From: Pseudomonas cannabina
Lineage (GTDB): Bacteria; Pseudomonadota; Gammaproteobacteria; Pseudomonadales; Pseudomonadaceae
Direction of reading: 5' to 3'
Length of the DNA stretch: 64,000 bases
NCBI RefSeq assembly: GCF_900100365.1
Contig: NZ_FNKU01000001.1
Location: forward strand, 1,612,001-1,676,000
The position numbers were made by a program, and so were the translations under genes. Shown here piece after piece: positions 18,469 through 27,518 of this stretch. Under the pieces are notes generated by a model. The model made no database searches, was not told the origin of the DNA, and saw only the letters and a program-made list of their open reading frames with translations. Position 1 is the stretch's first letter, and each line of letters begins with the position of its first letter.

Positions 18469-19417
18469 CGGCAGCGGTGCGACCGTGCGCAGTTATGGCT
18501 CGTTTCGGGTGTTTACGCATTCAAACCATGCGCTCTGTTTCAGACCGTTTGATCTGATCATAACGCATGGTTTGGCTAACTCTTTGTATATCTGACAGAT
18601 TCATCCGGTGGCACAGTTTCTGCTCTTGCCTCGCTGACCTTCACCCTCGCCGGTGAGCCTTGTCCGTGTTGTGTCAGCTAGAGGAATCAGCCGTATGACT
18701 CTGCACTATGTGCCCATCATCAACCTTGCACCCTATTTTTCAGGAACACCGGACGGCAAGGCAGCCGTGGCGCAGGCGGTCAATCAGGCGTGCAAGGACA
18801 TCGGATTTCTGGTGATCACCGAACACCAGATTCCCACGGAATTGATTGAGCGAGTCTCGTGCCTGACCCGACAGTTCTTCGATTTGCCGCTCGCCGAAAA
18901 GCGCAAGGTCGACCGGCCAAGCCCGGAAATGGTGCGTGGCTACAGTGCAGTGGCCGAGGAAAGCCTGTCGTATTCGCTGGAAGAAAGCGCCCCGGGTGAT
19001 TTGAAGGAGTCCTTTTCTATCGGGCCCAGTGACGTGCCCGATGAAGACTACTATCACAATGCCGTGGCCGGCCCGCACTTCGCGCCTAACGTCTGGCCTG
19101 CCGAGGAGCAGGTACCAGGCTTTCAACAGGCATACCGGGAGTATTTCGAGGCGATGAGCCAACTGGCGCAGTCATTGATGCGCCTTTTTGCCTTGGCGCT
19201 TGAACTGGACGAATGTTTCTTCGATGACAAGATCGACCGGCATATCAGCATGTTTCGCAGCCTGAGCTACCCGGACATCAAGACCGAAGTCGAGGCAGGG
19301 CAATTGCGTGCCAGTGCGCACACGGACTACGGCAGCCTGACCATCGTGCGCCCCGACAACGCGCTGGGTGGCCTGCAGGTCCGTAACCAGCAAGGCGAAT
19401 GGGTCGATGTGCCCTAG

Positions 19418-20272
19418 GGTCTGTTCCCGTTTCACATTGGTAGCCACAGAAAAGCGCAGGCCATTGCTATGACGCTTTCATAGTTTCTCTTGAGTTTGTC
19501 AAATCGAGAAGCCACCGCCCGGAAATGCTTCAACCGGGCGAAGGCGTTTTCTACGAGATGTCGATTGCGATATAACCCTTTGTCCAGATCTGCGTTCCCT
19601 TTCAGAGAATTGCGCTTTCGTGGAATCACCACTTTGCTGCCTTGCTGCTCGACCTGAGCCCGTATCGCTTCAGTGTCGTAGCCCTTGTCCGCAATGATCA
19701 CTTCTGCATCGGGCACCTTGGCAATCAACGAGGCCGCCTGCGAACAATCATTGGTCTGGCCTGCGGTCACGTCAAATGCAATAGGCAGCCCACAAGCGTC
19801 TACAGCCAGGTGAATCTTGCTGGTGTTACCGGCTCGGCTTTTTCCGATGGCCTGGTCCTGCGTGCTGGCAGCACCTGCGCTGTGCTGATGAGCCTTGGCA
19901 TAGCTGCCATCAATGAAGACCCACTCCATGTCAGGATCAGTCATCAGCACCTCAAGCACCTTGACCCACTTGCCTGAAGCAGACCAGGCATTGAACCGCT
20001 TGTAGACCTTGCTCCAGTTTCCAAACGCTTTCGGCAGGTCTCGCCAAGGGCAACCCACACGCATGCGATACAGCATGCCTTCAACCGTGGTGCGCAAATC
20101 TCGCTTGTTGTAGATCGATTCGTGTAGCAAAATTTCTCGTAGCTTCGGCCAGTGCTCATCACTGAGCATTAATCGGGGCATTGCAGGCTCGTATTGGTGT
20201 TGTGTGAGAACTCCAACAATACGGGGCTGTTCTCATAAGGATCAATGGGTTACGTGCAAACGGGAACAGACC
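19418..20272 (-). mobile_element. IS5-family insertion sequence, 855 bp
   Basis: The ends read GGTCTGTTCCCGTTT and, at the right, AAACGGGAACAGACC: 15-bp perfect terminal inverted repeats. The element is flanked by CTAG at 19414-19417 and 20273-20276. It carries one transposase gene. It is inserted in the 2OG oxygenase gene. I do not assign an ISfinder name. Confidence 0.9.
19432..20181 (-). CDS. IS5-family transposase
   Basis: A 249-aa DDE transposase in a single frame. The N-terminal DUF4096-type region includes GCPWRDLPKAFGNWSKVYKR. The DDE residues appear as VFIDGSYAKAHQ (first Asp), VIIADKGYDTEAIR (second Asp) and the distal KGLYRNRHLVENAFARLK, with the Y-(2)-R-(3)-E signature RNRHLVENAF. 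It looks intact and could be active. The upstream TIR is used as the promoter-side end of the element. Confidence 0.92.
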   Translation of the reverse strand: MPRLMLSDEHWPKLREILLHESIYNKRDLRTTVEGMLYRMRVGCPWRDLPKAFGNWSKVYKRFNAWSASGKWVKVLEVLMTDPDMEWVFIDGSYAKAHQHSAGAASTQDQAIGKSRAGNTSKIHLAVDACGLPIAFDVTAGQTNDCSQAASLIAKVPDAEVIIADKGYDTEAIRAQVEQQGSKVVIPRKRNSLKGNADLDKGLYRNRHLVENAFARLKHFRAVASRFDKLKRNYESVIAMACAFLWLPM

Positions 20273-20568
20273 CTAGGTCGAGAACGGCTTCGTGGTCAAT
20301 ATCGGCGATCTGATGATGCAATGGACCAACGATCAGTGGATTTCCACACTGCATCGCGTGATCAACCCGCCCATGACCAGCGAGCAGGACAACCGCCGCC
20401 AATCGCTGGTGTTTTTTCACCAGCCCAACTACGACACGTTGATTCAGTGCCTGCCAGGCTGCCTGCAACCCGGCGCAACACCTCGGCACGCGCCGGTGAC
20501 CTCGGGTGATCATCTGCTGGCCAAGTTCGTCAAGCAGACGACCTTCGGTGGCAGCAAGGTGGCCTGAC

Positions 20569-20955
20569 ATGAACACATTGTCTTACGTCAACGTGTTCGC
20601 GCAGGACATCGTCGCCCTGAGCGGTTTCTACTCGGAGCTGTTCGGCTTCAGCGAGGTAGAATCCATCCGCTCGCCGATCTTCCGCGGGCTGGACACCGGC
20701 AAGTCCTGCATTGGCTTCAACGCTGCGGATGCCTATGAACTGCTGGGGCTGGGTGAATTCGCTGGCAGCAGCGAGTGCAGATTTCTGCTCAACATCGACG
20801 TCGATGAGCAATCCGACGTCGACCGCCTGACGCCGCTGGCAGTGGCTTTGGGGGCAAAGTTGATCAAGGAACCGTATCTGACGTATTACAACTGGTATCA
20901 GGCGGTACTGCTGGATCCGGAGGGCAATATATTCCGGATTAACTTTATGCGTTGA
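20569..20955 (+). CDS. VOC-family (glyoxalase-like) protein
   Basis: 128 aa, a single VOC domain of two beta-alpha-beta-beta-beta units: MNTLSYVNVFAQDIVALSGF at the start and YYNWYQAVLLDPEGNIFRIN at the end, where the Glu of DPEGN would be a metal ligand. ATG 20569 begins one base after the stop of the disrupted 2OG oxygenase, so the two were an operon. The IS upstream may now separate it from its promoter. The activity is not predictable: lyase, isomerase or resistance binding protein. Confidence 0.85.
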   Translation: MNTLSYVNVFAQDIVALSGFYSELFGFSEVESIRSPIFRGLDTGKSCIGFNAADAYELLGLGEFAGSSECRFLLNIDVDEQSDVDRLTPLAVALGAKLIKEPYLTYYNWYQAVLLDPEGNIFRINFMR

Positions 20956-21120
20956 GTGCAGCCTTTTCGGATTAACTGCGGGGGCAGGGCGCTGGTAAGT
21001 GCCCCCCGTTTCATGTTTTTATCGGAAAATCTACTGGCTGAACTGCTAGCTATCTCGTTCCTGAAAGCAGGTCTTCAATTGATAAACAGGCAAGGCATGC
21101 CTGACTCAACAATTGGGGAT

Positions 21121-21870
21121 ATGAACATGCATAAATATGATACAGAGCAAGCCAAGCACGGTATGGTGACCAGTCCTGCATCCCGTGGTTCTCACGCCAT
21201 ACTGAAAGAACTGTTGCTGGCATGGGAAGTGGTTGTCATGGAAGGGGGCAAAAATTTTCCGGACGAGAAAGCTGGGCTTGCACACGACTATGAAGGCGTC
21301 GATGAACCTAAAACACTCACTCCAATTCCTCCGCTACTGCCGCCTATTGATCCCCCGGCAGACGGGCTCATATTGAGCGGAGGGCAAATTCAGCGGTGGG
21401 AATGCGTGAACTTTACGGATGACGAGATTGTTGAAGAAATCAGGAAAAGAGGTAAGGGTGCGGCCGAAAGATGGCCTCGCTTGATCGTTACGCGTGGAAC
21501 CGACTTTACAGTTGAATGGGCTTACCATGCTGAACATGTTACACGCGGTTATCGGTGGTTTATTACCAAAGAAGGTTGGGATGATACCAAGCGCATCACC
21601 CGAACTGCCTTTGAGGGGAAAAACTACGTCGGCGATAACCATTTTAAAATCGACGGCCATGAGGGTCTGATGTGGAGCGATATATCAGATCTGAGTCCTT
21701 TCGATAAACATCGGAATGAACTCGCGCCGAAAGATTTCACGTCCGCCAGACTGCCTGACGATAAGTACGGGCATCACGTCATTCTTCTTGTCTGGATCGT
21801 TGCCGAAACCGATAAAGGGTTTTATCAAGCGTTTGATGTTGATTTTGGACCGCAGCCTGTTTCTGCTTAG
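21121..21870 (+). CDS. AA10 (LPMO/chitin-binding) family protein without signal peptide
   Basis: 249 aa. KHGMVTSPASRGSHA matches the first strand of AA10 lytic polysaccharide monooxygenases, where the His must become the N terminus. The second copper His lies in HAEHVTRGYRWFITKEGWDD, and the C terminus GHHVILLVWIVAETDKGFYQ and FDVDF is characteristic. The His is at residue 13 of the reading from ATG 21121 (GGGGAT upstream), preceded only by MNMHKYDTEQAK. There is no hydrophobic signal, and upstream in-frame sequence has no Sec motif directly before the His. It is either a non-Sec exported AA10, an internal-His variant or a decayed gene. The base composition is more AT-rich than its neighbours, suggesting separate acquisition. 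Confidence 0.8.
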   Translation: MNMHKYDTEQAKHGMVTSPASRGSHAILKELLLAWEVVVMEGGKNFPDEKAGLAHDYEGVDEPKTLTPIPPLLPPIDPPADGLILSGGQIQRWECVNFTDDEIVEEIRKRGKGAAERWPRLIVTRGTDFTVEWAYHAEHVTRGYRWFITKEGWDDTKRITRTAFEGKNYVGDNHFKIDGHEGLMWSDISDLSPFDKHRNELAPKDFTSARLPDDKYGHHVILLVWIVAETDKGFYQAFDVDFGPQPVSA

Positions 21871-21968
21871 ATCGGCAGCGTGACAGCTTGGCGTAACGAA
21901 GCTCAGGTTCAATCTGAGGCATGGCTGTAGAGTTGCTCAGGAACCGGCATTGTAGGGATGCCAAACGC

Positions 21969-22006
21969 ATCAAGGGCCTACGCACATAAGCACGTAAGCC
22001 CTTGAT
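21969..22006. terminator. Hairpin downstream of tRNA-Leu
   Basis: ATCAAGGGCCTACG pairs with CGTAAGCCCTTGAT (13 of 14 positions) around a 10-nt loop. It is just beyond the 3' end of the minus-strand tRNA-Leu. No long T-run follows on the minus strand, so it may be a processing or attenuating hairpin rather than a canonical terminator. The sequence from 21871 to here has no gene. Confidence 0.5.
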
Positions 22007-22013
22007 CTATAAG

Positions 22014-22099
22014 TGGTGCCCCGAGCCGGGGTCGAACCGGCACGTCCAAAGGACGAGGGATTTTAAGTCCCTTGCGTCTACCAATTTCGCCATCGGGGC
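22014..22099 (-). tRNA. tRNA-Leu (TAA)
   Basis: 86 nt including CCA on the minus strand. The acceptor stem GCCCCGA pairs with TCGGGGC. The anticodon loop contains TTAAAA with anticodon TAA. A long variable arm (CGTCCTTTGGACG) is as expected for a class II tRNA, with T-loop TTCGACC. It is convergent with tRNA-Cys 4.5 kb away. Confidence 0.95.
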
Positions 22100-22265
22100 G
22101 GTAGCGCCAAGGCAGGGAATATATACACCCGGCCCCCATGAAGCAAGCTGGAAAACGACTCAAATGCCACAAGATGCGGCTTTCCTGCCGGTGAAAATTG
22201 CTTGGCAAATCATAAGGCTACACTTTCCTGCGGGAGCGAACGCTCAACTTGCCGCTCGACAAGGC

Positions 22266-23321
22266 TCAGGATTTGCCTTCTTTGGCCACGACGCCGACTT
22301 TGTCCGCCAGTAGTCGCAGGTAGCTGGCCAGCGCTACTTCTTCGAGGCGCAAGCCTTTGCGTTGTCTGGAGCGCGGGAGTTTGGCCAGGTTGCCGAGCAG
22401 GAAGCCTTCCAGCACTGCCGGATGAATGTAGCATTTGCGGCAGATGGCCGGGGTGTTGCCCAGTTGCTTGGAGACGGCCTTGACCATGTCGACGATGTGC
22501 CTCTTGGCGTCGGCTTCCGGCTCCCAATGCAGTTTTTGCAAGGTGGCCAGGGCCAGTGCGCTGGCGGCCCAGGTCCGGTAGTCCTTGGCGGTGAAGTCCG
22601 AGCCGGTGAGGCTCTGCAGGTACGCGTTGATGTCCGAAGAGGTCACGGCATGGCGCACGCCGTCTTCGTCCAGGTACTGAAACAGATTCTGCCCCGGCAG
22701 TTCCATGCAGCGCTTGATCACAGCGGCGAGCTTGCGGTCTTTTACGCTGACTTTGTGCTCGACGCCGCTTTTGCCGCGAAACTCGAAGAGGATCTGCCCA
22801 CCTTTGACCGCCACATGCTTGTTGCGCAATGTAGTCAAGCCATACGAGCGGTTTTCCTTGGCGTACTGGCTGTTGCCGATGCGGATCAGCGTCGCGTCGA
22901 GCAGTGAAATAACCGTCGCCATGACTTTTTCCCGGCCCATGCCGGGCTGGGCCAGCTGCGCTTCGATCTGCCTGCGGACTTTGGGCAGCGCATGGCCGAA
23001 CTCGATCAGGCGTGAATATTTGTCCTGATCCCTTATTTCGCGCCAGCGCGGATGATAGCGATACTGCTTGCGACCCCGCGCATCCCGCCCGGTGGCCTGC
23101 AAATGCCCCATCGGGTCGGCGCAGATCCACACGTCGGTGTAGGCGGGTGGCACAGCCAGCGCGTTGATGCGCTTGACCTCTGACTCATCCTTGATGCGCT
23201 GACCTTTGGTGTCGAAGTAGGCGAATTTTCCGCGCAGTATCTTGCGCGTAAAACCCGGCTGGGTGTCGTCTACGTAGTGCAGGTCACTGGCGGGCTGGCT
23301 GAGGGCAGTCGAGTCAGGCAT
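22266..23321 (-). CDS. Type IB DNA topoisomerase (poxvirus-like)
   Basis: 351 aa. The N-terminal domain has GFTRKILRGKFAYFD and INALAVPPAYTDVWICADP. The catalytic domain carries the pentad: Arg in SLLDATLIRIGNSQYAKEN, Lys in VKGGQILFEFRGKSG, the second Arg/His in DYRTWAASALALATL, and the nucleophile Tyr in ICRKCYIHPAVLEGF. It relaxes supercoils through a 3'-phosphotyrosine intermediate. Stand-alone enzymes of this size are common in pseudomonads. It is monocistronic, downstream (in its direction) of the mod operon. Confidence 0.93.
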   Translation of the reverse strand: MPDSTALSQPASDLHYVDDTQPGFTRKILRGKFAYFDTKGQRIKDESEVKRINALAVPPAYTDVWICADPMGHLQATGRDARGRKQYRYHPRWREIRDQDKYSRLIEFGHALPKVRRQIEAQLAQPGMGREKVMATVISLLDATLIRIGNSQYAKENRSYGLTTLRNKHVAVKGGQILFEFRGKSGVEHKVSVKDRKLAAVIKRCMELPGQNLFQYLDEDGVRHAVTSSDINAYLQSLTGSDFTAKDYRTWAASALALATLQKLHWEPEADAKRHIVDMVKAVSKQLGNTPAICRKCYIHPAVLEGFLLGNLAKLPRSRQRKGLRLEEVALASYLRLLADKVGVVAKEGKS

Positions 23322-23405
23322 GGCTAAATTCCGAAGGCAGTTAAAAACACTGACCGCGACGCTTGACCGTGGTGCCGTTTATTTCCGCGCAGTACCGGAC
23401 CTGAG

Positions 23406-24494
23406 CTACGCCAGCACCGCGACCGCCTTGATCTGCGCCCACAGCGGCTGACCCCGATGCAGGTGCAATTGATCCCGTGAATACCGGGTGATACGGGCCA
23501 GCAGGGGCGTGCCGCCTGCGTCCAGTTTCACCAGAACATGCGCCGTGTTGTCGGCCGGCATTTCTTCCAGCACCGTGACCGGCAGTCGATTGAGAATGCT
23601 GCTGTGATCTTCGGGCTGCAGGTTCAGGCTGACATCGCGGGCCTGCACCTTGATGCGCAGCGCTGTGCCCGGCGGCATTTCGGCATGGGCGACGCGTATG
23701 CACAGCGTGCTGCCGGGCAGCGTGACGCTCAGCAAGTGATACTCGCGGTCATAGGCGCTGACCAGGCCTTCGATGACCACGCCCGCGTCGCCGCCCATGG
23801 CCAGTGGCAGGTCGAGTCGCGCCAGGGTTTCCTGAATGGGACCACTGGCCAGCACCTTGCCTTCTTCGAGCAGCACCAGATGGTCAGCCAGGCGTGCGAC
23901 CTCGTCCTGAGCGTGGCTGACGTACAGCATCGGGATGTCCAGCTCGTGGTGCAGACGTTCCAGATACGGCAGGATTTCGTTTTTACGTCTCGCATCCAGC
24001 GCGGCCAGCGGCTCGTCGAGCAGCATCAGGCGGGGACTGGTGAGCAGGGCGCGCGCGATGCCGACGCGTTGACGCTCACCTCCGGACAACGTGTCGGGGC
24101 GACGTTCCAGCAGGTGATCGATGCCGAGCAACTCGGTCGCCTGTCGCATCTCAATGCGGCGTTGCGGGCGCAGGATGCGCTTCATCCCGAACTCAAGGTT
24201 TGCCCGTACCGACAGGTGCGCAAACAGGCTCGCCTCCTGAAACACGTAGCCGATGGCGCGCTTGTGCGGCGGCAGGAAGATACCTTTTGCGCTGTCCTGC
24301 CAGACTTCATCATGGACACGAACAAAGCCGTGTCCGGCTTTTTCCAGGCCGGCAATACAGCGCAGGCAGGTGGTCTTTCCCGAGCCGGAGGGCCCGAACA
24401 GTGCAGTGATACCGAAGCCGGGCAGGGTCAGGTCGGTGCTGACGGTGAACTCGGGGTATGCCATTTCCAGGCGCACTTCAATCGGCGAGACCAT
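23406..24494 (-). CDS. modC: Molybdate ABC transporter ATP-binding protein ModC
   Basis: 362 aa. Walker A is GPSGSGKTT, signature [17 protein letters not shown], and Walker [13 protein letters not shown], followed by the switch His in [15 protein letters not shown]. The C-terminal mop/TOBE domain (about 290-350) has [20 protein letters not shown], which binds molybdate for regulation. It starts four bases after modB ends. Its length is typical for ModC. Confidence 0.95.
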   Translation of the reverse strand: MVSPIEVRLEMAYPEFTVSTDLTLPGFGITALFGPSGSGKTTCLRCIAGLEKAGHGFVRVHDEVWQDSAKGIFLPPHKRAIGYVFQEASLFAHLSVRANLEFGMKRILRPQRRIEMRQATELLGIDHLLERRPDTLSGGERQRVGIARALLTSPRLMLLDEPLAALDARRKNEILPYLERLHHELDIPMLYVSHAQDEVARLADHLVLLEEGKVLASGPIQETLARLDLPLAMGGDAGVVIEGLVSAYDREYHLLSVTLPGSTLCIRVAHAEMPPGTALRIKVQARDVSLNLQPEDHSSILNRLPVTVLEEMPADNTAHVLVKLDAGGTPLLARITRYSRDQLHLHRGQPLWAQIKAVAVLA

Positions 24495-24497
24495 GAC

Positions 24498-25178
24498 TCA
24501 ACTCCATCCGGTTCTGGATTTGCTGCTGGAATAGAGCGCCAATAGCACCACAAAGGAAAACACCAGCATCGCGCCGGCCAGCCAGTGCGCCTGCAGATAC
24601 TCCATAGATTCAACGTGATCGAAGATTTGTACGGATACCACGCGGGTTTTCTCGGGAATGTTGCCGCCGATCATCAGCACCACGCCGAACTCGCCGACGG
24701 TGTGAGCATACCCCAGAATCGCACCGGTGATGAAACCGGGCCTGGCCAATGGCAGGATTACAATGAAAAACGTGTCCCACGGCCCGGCGCGCAGGGTCGC
24801 TGCCACTTCCAGAGGGCGATTGCCGATCGCGGCGAAGGCGTTCTGCAACGGCTGCACCACGAACGGCATCGAATACAGCACCGAGCCGATCACCAGGCCG
24901 GTGAAGCTGAAGGTCAGCGTTCCCAGGCCCAGACTCTGGGTCAGTTGGCCGATTGGCCCGTTGGGACCGAGCAGCAACAGCAGGTAGAAGCCGATCACCG
25001 TCGGCGGCAACACTAGCGGCAAGGCGACCACCGCACCGATCGGCCCCTTGAGCCATGAGTCAGTACGCGCCAGCCATAAGGCGGTGGGCGTGCCGATGAT
25101 CAGCAGGATGACCGTGGTCAGCGACGCCAGCTTGAGTGTCAGCCAGATCGCCGCGATGTCGGCACTTCCCAGTGGCAT
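24498..25178 (-). CDS. modB: Molybdate ABC transporter permease ModB
   Basis: 226 aa with five or six membrane segments and the cytoplasmic EAA loop [20 protein letters not shown] that contacts ModC. The N terminus [20 protein letters not shown] is typical. Its start abuts the modA stop directly, so it is translationally coupled. Confidence 0.95.
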   Translation of the reverse strand: MPLGSADIAAIWLTLKLASLTTVILLIIGTPTALWLARTDSWLKGPIGAVVALPLVLPPTVIGFYLLLLLGPNGPIGQLTQSLGLGTLTFSFTGLVIGSVLYSMPFVVQPLQNAFAAIGNRPLEVAATLRAGPWDTFFIVILPLARPGFITGAILGYAHTVGEFGVVLMIGGNIPEKTRVVSVQIFDHVESMEYLQAHWLAGAMLVFSFVVLLALYSSSKSRTGWS

Positions 25179-26020
<842 letters not shown>

Positions 26021-26045
26021 TAAGCGCTGGTCCGAAAGCACTCTT

Positions 26046-26723
26046 TCAGCCGCTGCTGAGAATTTTCAGCGCGGTTTCAGCCAGTCGTCGTGTCAATTCG
26101 GTGGCTCCCAGGTATCCTCTGAAAAAGCCCATTTTTTTGGAGAGGAACCGGGCTGGAGCGCCTGTATTTACTGGCTTCGACTTTTGAAGAAAAGGCTTTT
26201 TCAGACCTTCCCCAGGTGATGCTCCAGCTTCTTCGACGGTGGAGGCTGAAGAAATGATTGTCGCGCCCGTCGCCCTGACCCGATCCAGCAATGCCTGCTT
26301 GGGCAGGCCAAAGTGAAAACTCACCACCTCCGGCCGCAGATTCTCGACCAGTGCGCAACTGTCACTGTCGAAAGGCGCACGACTGGATACGGGAGTGGGG
26401 GCATCGAAGTCGGCGCCCAACTCTTGGTAGTAAGGTTTGAGAGCCAGTTTCCAGCGTTCAGCGCGGGCATCGTCGCGGGGTGGCGGTTGATGGCAGAAGA
26501 AATTCAGATTCAGCGGGGCATTGCTGCTGTGCTGCCGGAAGATCGCCACTTCCTCGAGGATCTGGTCCGGGGTGAGCATGGCGCATGGCAACGAACCGAG
26601 GCCACCCGCGTTGGCGACGGCAATCGCCATAGCCGAGCCGGTCGCGCCAGCCATCGGAGCCTGGAGAATGGGCAATGCGATGTTGAATAACTCGAGAATT
26701 CGGGTGTCCGGCCAGCGGTTCAT
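26046..26723 (-). pseudogene. Nitronate monooxygenase (2-nitropropane dioxygenase), internally deleted
   Basis: The N-terminal half is normal for this FMN barrel family: ALPILQAPMAGATGSAMAIA, GGLGSLPCAMLTPDQILEEV, LNLNFFCHQPP and FHFGLPKQALLDRVRATGAT up to SSASTVEEA. It then changes to unrelated sequence (GASPGEGLKKPFLQKSKP) and ends with TELTRRLAETALKILSSG, which resembles the family's last helix. About 110-120 residues, including the FMN phosphate site and the catalytic His region, are missing. They are replaced by an 86-bp insert with inverted termini CTGAAAAAGCC. The 226-aa frame is open by chance. It is divergent from the tetR gene. Confidence 0.75.
26119..26204. repeat. Small insert with CTGAAAAAGCC inverted ends
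   Basis: CTGAAAAAGCC (26119-26129) and GGCTTTTTCAG (26194-26204) are perfect 11-bp inverted repeats bounding an 86-bp AT-richer segment inside the nitronate monooxygenase remnant. There is no clear target duplication. It may be a miniature element or the scar of a larger IS deletion. Confidence 0.45.
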
Positions 26724-26811
26724 ACCTGTCTCCGTCGATGGCGCGCGGCGTTAAGCGCCATTGAGCGTGAGGCCGTGACATTTGGCAACCGGCAACGTCG
26801 ATTGACATAAG

Positions 26812-26824
26812 AGACGATCAGTCT
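26812..26824. promoter_or_regulatory. TetR-type operator 1, before the acuR-like gene
   Basis: AGAC-GATCA-GTCT, 13 bp, directly 12 bp upstream of the tetR start. It is nearly identical to the site before the acuI-like gene (AGAC-GATCG-GTCT), suggesting autoregulation. Confidence 0.65.
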
Positions 26825-26836
26825 ACTATTGCCCTC

Positions 26837-27472
26837 ATGACTGAATTACCCGTTAAGGCCAGGCGTCCAGGTCGGCCGCCCAAAGTAGACCGTGACAACC
26901 TCGAAACCCGCGAGGCGCTTTTGCGTCGCGGTCTGGAAGTGCTGACCGAACAAGGCTTCTCTGCCAGCGGGCTGGATTACATTCTCAAGGAAGTCGGGAT
27001 ACCCAAAGGGTCGTTCTATCACTATTTCGCCAACAAGGAAGCGTTCGGCAGGGCAGTACTGGATGAGTACGCCCGCTATTTTGCGCAACGCCTCGACCGC
27101 TGGCTACTCGACGAGTCGATGTCACCGCTTGAGCGTCTGGTCGGCTTCGTGCAAAGCGCCAAAGGCGGCATGGCCCGACACGATTACCGCCGTGGTTGCA
27201 TGGTCGGCAATCTGGGACAGGAAATCTGCCTGTTGCCGGAAGGGTTTCGTGAGCGTCTGGAGCAGATTTTTCTTGATTGGCAGCTGAAACTTGCCTGCTG
27301 CCTGCGCGCCGCTCAAAGCAGTGGCGAGTTGTCCAGCGACGCCGATTGTAACGAACTGGCGGCTTTTTTCTGGATTGGCTGGGAAGGGGCGGTGCTTCGC
27401 GCACGGCTGATGAAAAGCGATGTTCCGTTGAATACATTCATCGCCGGTTACCTTCGCGGGTTGCCGCAGTGA
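26837..27472 (+). CDS. acuR: TetR-family regulator, AcuR-like
   Basis: 211 aa. The helix-turn-helix is at residues about 22-65: LEVLTEQGFSASGLDYILKE, VGIPKGSFYHYFANKEAF. A ligand-binding domain follows with RRGCMVGNLGQEICLLPEGF, which closely resembles AcuR regulators that respond to acryloyl-CoA or acrylate. It lies immediately upstream of an acuI-like reductase, and both genes carry the same operator. Function assignment rests on this pairing and on the motif; NemR-like electrophile sensing is the alternative. Confidence 0.78.
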   Translation: MTELPVKARRPGRPPKVDRDNLETREALLRRGLEVLTEQGFSASGLDYILKEVGIPKGSFYHYFANKEAFGRAVLDEYARYFAQRLDRWLLDESMSPLERLVGFVQSAKGGMARHDYRRGCMVGNLGQEICLLPEGFRERLEQIFLDWQLKLACCLRAAQSSGELSSDADCNELAAFFWIGWEGAVLRARLMKSDVPLNTFIAGYLRGLPQ

Positions 27473-27490
27473 TTTTTCAGGGCTGATTAA

Positions 27491-27503
27491 AGACGATCGG
27501 TCT
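27491..27503. promoter_or_regulatory. TetR-type operator 2, before the acuI-like gene
   Basis: AGAC-GATCG-GTCT, 13 bp, placed 16 bp before the acuI-like ATG and overlapping its ribosome-binding region, consistent with tight repression by the adjacent TetR protein. Confidence 0.65.
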
Positions 27504-27518
27504 AAATTGGAGGCGCAC

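Larger units (their letters stand above)
18695..20567 (+). pseudogene. 2OG-Fe(II) oxygenase (isopenicillin-N-synthase-like) split by an IS
   Basis: The first 240 codons from ATG 18695 (AGAGGAATC upstream) encode MTLHYVPIINLAPYF, GFLVITEHQIP and the iron-ligand motif SAHTDYGSLTIV. An IS element (19418-20272) with CTAG duplication follows. The rest resumes at 20277 with VENGFVVNIGDLMMQWTNDQ, the third iron ligand in STLHRVINPP and the 2OG-binding arginine region, ending at 20567. The rebuilt protein would be about 337 aa, normal for the family. The codon at the target site (19415-19417) is TAG in frame, so the gene may have carried a nonsense codon before the insertion. The likely role was a soluble oxidoreductase in small-molecule metabolism; it is followed without a gap by a VOC gene. 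Confidence 0.88.

Noticed and set aside
23538..24545. 335-aa plus-strand frame
   Set aside because: Antisense to modC, no family features.
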